From Clitoria ternatea (taxonomy: Eukaryota; Streptophyta; Magnoliopsida; Fabales; Fabaceae), in assembly GCA_037962975.1 (NCBI GenBank), contig CM075669.1:189542501-189606500 (forward strand): a DNA stretch of 64,000 nucleotides, read 5' to 3'. Of the stretch, positions 56,791-64,000 are shown piece by piece. Made by a program: the position numbers and the translations under genes. How positions within the stretch are numbered: position 1 is the first letter of the stretch; each line of letters starts with the position of its first letter. The notes beneath the pieces were generated by a model, which was not told where the DNA came from, did no database searches, and saw only the letters and a list, made by a program, of their open reading frames with translations.

Positions 56791-57680
56791 TGGAAATGAA
56801 AAATGGATCCGTGCATATGCATCCCAAACACTCGCATGTGCATTAGCCATAGAAGCACGGCATAAAGTGATACCCTATTAATGAGGTTATGTGAGGAGTA
56901 GGTGGAACCTTTTCTTTAAATTACTAATTATGATTATGATATTGGTTGATGTGACTTTGACAAATTTGATGGATATATGCATAAAGGAATTGGTAAATGA
57001 ATGATTTGGTGTTGAACTCCTCTTGAGGAGGGGATGTTTGTATTGCATTCATGCGTATATTATTATAATGATTGGATTTTCATCATTGAGAAAGTATACT
57101 CACTCTCCATATGGTATATCTTTTTAGCTCTTGTGTTGTAGGGCTGTACATGGAGCTATTGTGTGGAGAAGTGGTGTGATGGAAGTCCATTTTGGTAAAG
57201 AATGCCTTGGCCGGCGATTGTTTTGAGTTTATGAATTTCACTTGAATTTTGTATTGTATATAGCATTCTGCATATTTTGTATGTTCATGACTCGATGAAG
57301 ACATTTGTGTGGATGGTAATATACATGATAGAAATTTTAGGGGTCATAGAGGAAAATGGAATCCTTGTGTATGACTCATTTTCATTTATGACCCTATGAA
57401 TGTGTGAAGGATGAACTTATGATGAAACTTTCCCTACTTTTGATGAATGAATGAAGAATCATATTTAAGTATTGATTTTGGGAAGAAGAGGAGATGATGG
57501 GTTGATTTTTGTATATATTTAAAGAATCGTATTGTAAATTTATGAGCATGCTTGTTTGGAACAAGTTTTGAATGACTAATATAATGATTGTGATTTGATG
57601 AATTGAAGTAAATTGGCTTGAGTTGAGTTTTGATAGGTTGTGTTGTTCAATTTCCACATTTTGCAGTGTTTTACTGATAT

Positions 57681-58121
57681 TCTCGCTCAAGCGAGAATAC
57701 CCCTGTGATGGTGTATGGTTACTGGACCATTCTCGCCCAGGCGAGAGTGGGTCTCGCTCAAGCGAGACGGCCCTGGCATCAGGGGTTAGCCCCTGGAAGA
57801 TTTTCGCTTAGACGAGGAGTGTCTCGCCCGAGCGAGAGTTGGGTAATTTAGCTACTGGCCGATTTTTGCTTGAGCGAATGGCCTTGACGTTGGTACTCGC
57901 TCGAGCGAGCGAACGTAGGTTTGGTTCTGGATAAATTTTGCTTACGCTCGCTGGCTCCGCTCAAGCGAATCTTGTGGATCTCGCTCAAGCGAGATGGGAC
58001 TCGCTTGAGCGAAGTGACCCCTGAAACTTCTTTTCCTCTTTTCGTTTAGCTCATTCCTGTCTCGCCCAAGCGTCCTATATGGAACTCGCCCAAGCGAGTG
58101 TAGTCTTCACTTGAGCGAGGG
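57681..58121. repeat. CTCGCT/AGCGAG palindrome cluster in X
   Basis: About fifteen variants in 440 bases. Many keep pairing: CTCGCT-CA-AGCGAG, CTCGCC-CA-GGCGAG and CTCGCTCGAGCGAG. Spacers are unrelated. It ends about 350 bases before the LTR end. Confidence 0.9.
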
Positions 58122-58479
58122 CGCCCTGATCTTTCAAAACGTTTAGTTTAAATTAATTTCCCTTTTTCTTTCAACATGTTTTGGTTTTGCATCATCTCAT
58201 GAACACTTTAGGCATAATGTCATTCCTTTATTTTTAAAGATGGATGATCTCTTCGAACTCAAACACAACGCATTAATTTATATGAATTTTTCCGCTATTT
58301 TCAATTGAGAATTCCTCATTCATAGTTTTCTTTACCTACCTTCTCATATCTCCATATATGAGATAGGTCTCTGATAGATCCATGGTATTAAATGAATAGC
58401 TTCACCACCTGCATTTTCATAAATCAATAATATTAAAATCGTGAAAAATTTAACCCTATTTTTGGGGCGTCACAGCTTG

Positions 58480-59087
58480 TTCCTAAATACCCATTTAGTA
58501 CCTATTATTTGGTGATCATTGGGTCTTAGCACAAGTTCCCAAACTTTATTTCTTTTAAATTGGTTTAATTCTTCTTGCATGGCTAACATCCAATATTCAT
58601 CAACAATAGCCTCATTTATATCTTTGGGTTCTATTTGTGATACAAAAGCTAAGTGATGGCAAGCATTTCTAATAGCATTTCGAGTACTCACACCTTTTGT
58701 TATTCCACCTATGATATTTTCCAAGGGGTGATTCTTCATAGTGATCCACTCCTTTTGTTGAGGTGTATCTACTTCATTATGAGATGTATCTTCTTCATTT
58801 TTGTTTCCTCCTTTATTTTCCAAGTTCATTTCGTGGAAAGTACCTACAAGATCATCAATTTCCTTCCTCAGAGGATTTTGGTTAAGTTCATCAAATTTGA
58901 CATGTATAGATTCTTCTATAGTACAAGTTTGTTTGTTAAAGAGTCGAAATGCCTTAGTAGTTGATAAATAACCTAAGAATATTGCTTCATCAGATTTTGC
59001 ATCGAATTTGCCAAGATTTTCCTTTCCATTATTTAATACAAAGCATTTGCATCCGAATATATGAAAATAAGAAATGTTTGGTTTTCG
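58480..59087 (-). pseudogene. Copia integrase tail and RT N-terminal part (element E)
   Basis: After a TGA at 59085-59087 the frame continues PNISYFHIFGCKCFVLNN, DEAIFLGYLSTTKAFRLFN, then a linker and QEELNQFKRNKVWELV and GTKWVFRNKL, the classic start of copia RT. There are no other stops up to the insertion junction. The frame is the same as the integrase core upstream. Confidence 0.9.
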
Positions 59088-59552
59088 TCATTTATAAAGC
59101 TCATAGGGGGTTTTCTTTAAAATAGGCCTTATCAAACATCGGTTCATAACATGGCAAGCGGTATTTACCACATCGGCCCAAAAGTGTTTCGCAATATTAC
59201 TTTTATTTAGCATAGTTCTTGCGAGCTCTGCTAAAGATCGATTTTTCCTTTCAACAACCCCATTTTGTTGTAGAGTTCTAGGAGCCGAAAAATTATGTTC
59301 AATGCCAAATTTTTTGTAAAACTTTTCAAAAGATTGGTTTTCAAATTCTCCCCCATGATCAGTTCGAATGGATGCTATTTTCAAGTTCTGTTCATTTTGG
59401 ATGATCTTGGCAAATTTCTTAAATGCATGATATGCTTCATGTTTATGATTAAGAAACAATGTCCATGTATATCTAGAATAATCATCCACAATCACAAGAC
59501 CATAATAGTTTTCACCAAAACTTTTGATTTTTGAAGGTCCAAATAAATCCAT
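59088..59552 (-). pseudogene. Copia integrase core (element E)
   Basis: MDLFGPSKIKSFGENYYGLV holds the first catalytic Asp, RTDHGGEFENQSF the second, and QQNGVVERKNRSLAELART the catalytic Glu, so the DDE triad is complete. Length and motifs match SIRE-type integrases. The open part is bounded by stops on both sides and is a fragment of the broken polyprotein. Confidence 0.93.
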
Positions 59553-60172
59553 GTGTAAAAGTTGTAAAGGTCTAGTTGTTGAAACAATATTTTTGGCTTG
59601 AAAAGAAACCTTTACTTGTTTTCCTTTTTGGCAAGCATCACAAAATTTGTTTTCAAATTTTAGCTTTAGTAAACCGATTACTAAATCTTTTGAAACAAGT
59701 TTGTTTAAATGGTCTACATGAATGTGAGCAATTCTTCTATGCCATAGCCATGATTCATCTTCTTTAGTTATGAAGCATTAATCACTTGAAGCAAGACAAT
59801 CAAGATTAATCATATAAATATTATCAACTCTTTGACCAATGAACTTTACTTCCTTGTTTAACTTATTTTCAATTATGCAACAATTTGATTCAAAGATAAT
59901 TTTATAGCCCTTATCACACAATTAACTAATGCTAAGCAAGTTATGTTTAAGTCTCTCAACATATAAAACATCATTTATAGAAGTGGAAGAATTTTACCAA
60001 CATTTCCGATTCCTAGTATTCTTCCCTTTGTGTTATCTCCATAAGTGACAAATCCTTTACTTCGAGGGGTAAATGATATGAACTTACTTTTGTCTCCCAT
60101 CATGTGTTTTGAACACCCACTATCCAAGTACCAATGGGTGTTATTTGTTTTAAAGCATACCTACAAAACAAA
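59553..60172 (-). pseudogene. Copia protease and integrase zinc-binding region (element E)
   Basis: Minus-strand reading near 60125-60085 gives WYLDSGCSKHMMGD, the copia protease active site, followed by FISFTPRSKGFVTYGDN. Nearer the integrase are HRRIAHIHVDHLNKL and FCDACQKGKQ, the His/Cys zinc-binding module. Several stops and frameshifts lie between these. The gag frame ends at TAA 60173 with a second stop shortly after, so gag and pol are now separated by stops. Confidence 0.85.
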
Positions 60173-61831
60173 TTAAGTTAGAGAACTTGGTACCCATTTT
60201 ATGTTGGGTCCTTGTAGGTTAGTTTGAGGTAATGTTCCTTTAGGAACCCATACTTTTCTCACAATCTTTGGTCCTAGTTTTCTAACATTACAATTGGATG
60301 CACTATGTCCTTTAAGACCACAATGATGACATTTCATAAAAGGGGATGCAGTTTTACTAGGTGGTATAAAGAAGTTCTTATAATTCTTTTGTTTCTTATA
60401 GGTATTGAAACCTAATCCCGTTTTATCAAACATACATCGTTGTTCACCAAGTAGAACATTTAGATTGTCTCTACCATTGGTAAATTTTTCTAGAGTCTTA
60501 TTTAAGTCTAGAACCTTAGTCTCTAGCATGTCACATTTCTTTACAAATTCACAAGGTTTAGACTTAGAGCATGCTTGAATATTTGTAGCTTCCTTTTTCA
60601 AAGATTCATTTTCTTTATTAAGTTCTACTAGATGTATTTCAAGAGTATCAATAGTATTTCTAGATAATTTATGCTTATTAGAAACCTTTATAAATTTATC
60701 ATACAATTCTTCAAGAGCATCAAGCAGTTCTTCTTTATCTAAGTCATGAAAATTTACCTCATTGTCTTTATCTTGGTGATTGGCCATGAGGCAAAGGTTT
60801 GCTTCTTCATTTTCCGACTCGTCTGAGCTACTTATCTTGTTTTCATCCCATGCGATATATGCTCTTCTCTTTCCCTTTCTATCTTTGTTTTTCTTCTTTA
60901 GGTTTGGACAATCTATCTTGAAGTATCCTTCCTTTCCACATTCAAAACAGTTTGGTGAAGAAGAGTTTTCATTAGAGGTAGGTTTCTTACCTTGAGATTT
61001 GAAGCCCTTTTGGAATCGTTTGTTCCTCATGAATTTCCCGAAACGCTTCACAAGCAATCCAAATTCTTCTTCTTCATCAAGCTCACTACCAGATTCTTTT
61101 TCATTGATAGAAGTGGCCTTGAGAGCTAGACCTTTCTTCTTGGAAGATTTTTCTTCCTCTTCCGCCATCCTTAATTCTTTCAACTCTTGTTCTTGTTCTT
61201 GTAACTTACCGAATAGTGTAGCGAGAGACATTTCATTGATGCTAGGAGATTGTTTGATGGCGGTGACTAGAGGTTGCCATTCCCTGGTGAGACTTTTTAA
61301 CACTTTATGAATAAGTTCTTTGTTAGTGTAAGTCTTGCCAAGAGTAATGAGATGATTTATAATAAGGGTGAACCTCTTTTGCATATCAACAATTGTTTCT
61401 CCAGAATTTAATCTAAAGCTTTCATATTGACTAGTTAAGGTACTAATCTTAGAGTCTTTGACATCACTTGTACCTTGATGGGTTATTTGTAAGGTATCCC
61501 ACATATCCTTGGTGGATTTACATATAACTACTCTAAAGAATTCATCAGGGCCTAAAGCTAAAGTTATTAGATTTTTGGCTTTATAGTTATATTAGACTTT
61601 CTTTTCTTCTTCGCTAGTCCAATCATCCATCAATTTTTCTACTTGCTTACCATCTACAGCATGCATAGGTATGAAAGGACCATTTTCAATTGCATTCCAA
61701 ACTTTAAGATCAATAGATTATACAAAAAATTTCATCCTTTCTTTCCAAAAAGCATGGCCTTCCCCATTGAAAGCAGGAGGTCTATTTGTGGCACCACCCT
61801 CAGGAAAAAGATTTAGAGAATTTGAGGCCAT
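60173..61831 (-). pseudogene. Copia gag with coiled coil and two zinc knuckles (element E)
   Basis: The ATG at 61831 (MASNSLNLFPEGG) fits, 42 bases from the primer-binding site. TAA codons at 61718-61720 and further on, before YNYKAKNLI, interrupt the N-terminal part; the open remainder is 443 codons. Landmarks: WDTLQITHQGTSDVKDSKI, ELIHKVLKSLTREWQPLVTA, acidic and Lys-rich stretches, a first knuckle CFECGKEGYFKIDC whose usual His is Tyr, a long coiled-coil-like region (about 60500-60740, rich in Leu/Glu/Lys), and a second knuckle CHHCGLKGHSASNC that is intact. Long gag with a coiled coil between two knuckles is typical of SIRE elements. Confidence 0.93.
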
Positions 61832-61872
61832 TGTTCTCTTGAAGTTGTTAAGCTTGATCTACCAAGAGTCAA

Positions 61873-61884
61873 GCTCTGATACCA
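61873..61884 (-). promoter_or_regulatory. Primer-binding site of element E (initiator tRNA-Met)
   Basis: GCTCTGATACCA on the plus strand is TGGTATCAGAGC on the element strand. It lies two bases from the 5' LTR boundary at 61887. Confidence 0.94.
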
Positions 61885-61886
61885 CT

Positions 61887-63407
61887 TGTTAATCAAGTGG
61901 CCTCAATACTCAAGAGGGGTGGTGAATTGAGTTTTAAAACTTTTCTTGGAATGCCTTTGAAATTTGTTCCTTTTTCACAAGTTAAGAGTTGATGCAAGAG
62001 ATAGTGAATATAATGCAAGAAACAATGCAAGATAAAGGGTAAATGTTATTAAGAAAATTTATCAAACACTTGGTATGCAGTACTTCAAAACTAGTTATTC
62101 AAGAAAGTTTAAGAGTGAAAACACAATCAATATTAATAATCCAGCCAAATGCAATATGTAAATGCAAGAGGATAAAGGAGAAGAGCTTGCAAACCAATTT
62201 AACGAGTTCCACCAACCCGATGTACGTCTCGCCTTCAAGCAACCCACTTGAAGGATTCTACTATTGAAGATTTGAGATTACAAGCTTTGAGCAATTGTAG
62301 CTTCCTAGTGTTCCACACTCAAAAACTCATCCTCATAAGCACAAGGGCAACCCACCCAATCTCACAATCTCTCAATACCCAAAGGTTGAACCCCAACCTT
62401 TGTGACCACTCAACCTAGAGTGAAAACTTTAGTGTTTTGGTGTTTAGTTTACAAGCAATTAACTCTCTCAATAGAGTTGATGTACAAATGAAAGCTCTCA
62501 TAATTTCTAACTCTCACAAGAGAGGATTTACAAATATAAGCTCTAAGTTTCAGAAAATGAAACTAAACAAAGAAATAGAACTCACAAGACTCAAGATTTG
62601 ATTTCCCTTTGATGGATTGGATTGTTGCATTGAGTAGCTTGAAGGAGTCTTGCATTTATAGGCCTTGGAGAGGAGCCCTAGAGTCTTCAGAGCCGTTGCA
62701 CAACATGGGCGCTTGAGTTAGAATGGAGAAATGAGCTGGTTTTCTACTTAAAACGCTTTTCCCCAATTTCTGGCACGATGGTAATCGATTACGCCTTGAG
62801 CTGTAATCGATTACACTTTGAAATCTTCAGTGTAATTCAGTTGGTAATCGATTAGACTTTCCCATGTAATTGATTAGATAAGAAACAGAACCTTGCTAAT
62901 CGATTATGCAGTGCCTTGTAATCAATTATGAATGGCACCTGATGTATTTAATTGTGTTTCGTAGCATGGTAATCGATTATGCCTTCATGCAATTGATTAG
63001 GGTGCAAACAGAACTTTCATAATCGATTAGTCCTTACTTGGTAATCGACTAGTGACTTTACAGAACCTTGGTAATCGGTTGTAAAGACCTTGCAATCGAT
63101 TAGGAGATGTACCTGATACTTTTAATTCAGTATTTCACTTGGTAATTGATTATGTCCATTGGTGCAATCGATTAGCTTACAAATAGAACTGATGTAATCG
63201 ATTAGTCTTGTTGTTGTAATCGATTATGTCTTAGACAGAACTCTTGTAATCGATTATGTTGGATGTTGTAGTCGATTAGTGTACACGTTTTTGCAGGTCT
63301 GATGCTGTTTTCTCTATTTTTCATTATATCTTAAGCCTTTTTCTTTGAGTCTTCAAAATCCTTTGTCATTATCAAAATAATTCAACCTGAAAGCATATTC
63401 AAACACA
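61887..63407 (-). repeat. 5' LTR of copia element E
   Basis: It matches the 3' LTR end to end. Differences are mainly transitions, roughly 40-50 by eye. The TAATCGATTA cluster is at 62780-63281, and several palindromes carry C/T changes here relative to the other LTR. Confidence 0.95.
62780..63281. repeat. TAATCGATTA cluster in the 5' LTR of E
   Basis: About eighteen copies or near-copies, collinear with the 3' LTR cluster. Some copies that are perfect in one LTR are decayed in the other (for example GTAATTGATTAC against GTAATCGATTAC), as expected from cytosine deamination. Confidence 0.93.
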
Positions 63408-63412
63408 GTCCA

Positions 63413-64000
63413 TAACTTCCAACATCATGTTTGCTTCACTTACTAACTTCCTATTCATTCAACCATAATTATTTTCAACCACAAACAATTATTATATCAC
63501 CTCTAATAATTCATTTTTAGTCACTAACACCATGCCTAAGATAAAGGGTACCTTTAGCTCTAAAATTACAACTTAGGTTCATTGACAAAGTAACATGCTA
63601 AAATTTACCAATCACTTCCAATGACATTTCCTAAACTCAATAAATATACTTTTAGGTTTTAATATGTTCCAACAAGGTTTTCTAAATTAGTAACACATTT
63701 ATTTTCTATAAATCCTTTATGTTCTTCATTTAATTCACCACAAATACTATACTTTTTCAACCAATAATTGTCCAACAACCACCATAAATATTATTCCACA
63801 TCCAACAATATTTTCCAAGTACACTAACAAGGCTAATGCCTTTATGGAATCATTTATGATATTTTGATACCATTTTCCCACTTCAAGAAGCATTTAAAGC
63901 TTAAGTGGTGTTTGGTATGAGATATCTTTTTAAGTGAGATTCCCGAGAATGTGTTTCCTGGGTAACTTATTTTTCATGTTTGGTATTAAAAAATTTACTC
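63413..64000 (-). mobile_element. Continuation of the gypsy LTR of D beyond element E
   Basis: AT-rich sequence that continues from 49475 when element E and one GTCCA copy are removed. I see no ORF and no LTR terminus before the window ends. Assignment to LTR D rests on continuity at the target duplication, not on independent similarity. Confidence 0.55.

Larger units (their letters stand above)
54699..58474 (+). mobile_element. Solo LTR X (3.8 kb) inside the copia RT of E
   Basis: It starts TGTAACACCCC and ends GGGGCGTCACA. The target duplication GCTTG is at 54694-54698 and 58475-58479. Removing it joins the RT halves at FRNKL/DENG. It is the same family as Y in opposite orientation. It has the pyrimidine patch as a long CTT run (55121-55224), the GAGGTAGGAG block with AAATGCAT (56081-56112), a fixed-loop hairpin array (56488-56790), GCCTTGGCCGGC (57204-57215) and a palindrome cluster (57681-58121). 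No polyprotein, primer-binding site or polypurine tract. Confidence 0.93.
49476..63407 (-). mobile_element. Ty1/copia (SIRE/Maximus-type) retrotransposon E, split by X
   Basis: The two LTRs are 49476-50995 (3') and 61887-63407 (5'). Target duplication is GTCCA at 49471-49475 and 63408-63412. Without insertion X it would be about 10.2 kb, typical of SIRE elements. Order on the minus strand: 5' LTR, primer-binding site, gag, protease, integrase, RT, RNase H, an extra ORF and the 3' LTR. The order integrase before RT defines copia. A long gag with coiled coil, the extra ORF after pol and the AAAAAGGGGGAGAA polypurine tract point to SIRE/Maximus. LTRs differ by roughly 3% by eye. Stop codons occur in every coding part. 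Confidence 0.94.

Noticed and set aside
61873..61884. tRNA-like word GCTCTGATACCA (also 24463-24474)
   Set aside because: This is a primer-binding site complementary to tRNA-Met next to an LTR. No cloverleaf is present.

Overview
This window looks like plant nuclear DNA that is almost entirely LTR retrotransposons inserted into one another. I see no host gene, no rRNA or tRNA gene and no bacterial feature. The protein families are plant-type: Ty3/gypsy polyproteins of the Tekay/Del (chromovirus) kind and one Ty1/copia element of the SIRE/Maximus kind. Three primer-binding sites match initiator tRNA-Met. A papilionoid legume is my best guess from the flavour of the elements, but nothing here proves it.

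Layout. (1) 1-1626: minus-strand gypsy gag-protease-RT remnant (element C). (2) 1946-8618: 3' end of a second minus-strand gypsy element (B); its LTR is split by a 5.2 kb solo-LTR-like insertion (Y, 2799-8038, target duplication CTGGG). (3) 8619-28448: minus-strand gypsy element A, with a truncated 3' LTR carrying a 1.6 kb solo LTR (W, 10240-11831, ATGAT), a decayed gag-pol, a 6.2 kb insertion in the protease (Z, 16600-22831, GGTAG) and a 4.0 kb 5' LTR. (4) 28449-44615: a decayed LTR-like host sequence (H) holding a complete 10.7 kb plus-strand gypsy element (F, 28993-39664, GTATA) and a 3.1 kb solo LTR (G, 40311-43440, GGTGA). (5) 44697-49475 and 63413-64000: an RNase H scrap fused to a long gypsy LTR (D) with a 2,040 bp tandem duplication. 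(6) 49476-63407: a minus-strand copia element (E, GTCCA) with an extra ORF after pol; its RT is split by a 3.8 kb solo LTR (X, 54699-58474, GCTTG).

None of the elements can encode an intact polyprotein. F comes closest: its 4.4 kb gag-pol frame has five nonsense codons and no frameshift, and its LTRs differ at about 1.7% by my hand count, mostly by transitions.

The most unusual signal is in the LTRs. LTRs F, G, X, Y, A and D share a skeleton: TGTAACAYCC-type start, pyrimidine-rich patch, GGTAGG/AAATGCAT block, hairpin-rich patch, GCCTTGGCCGGC block, and a GTTACA-like end. The hairpin patches are arrays of tiny stem-loops whose stems change in a complementary way while the loops stay fixed (GGG/GAG in F; GTTGCGAT in X, related in A). 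Several LTRs also carry clusters of one short motif, palindromic in three of the four cases: TAATCGATTA in Y and E, CTCGCT/AGCGAG in X and G, CCACTGGCCGTGG in A, and CCGAGTG in F and G. The TAATCGATTA cluster, with a linked ACAGAAC word, occurs in both a copia element and a gypsy-type LTR.
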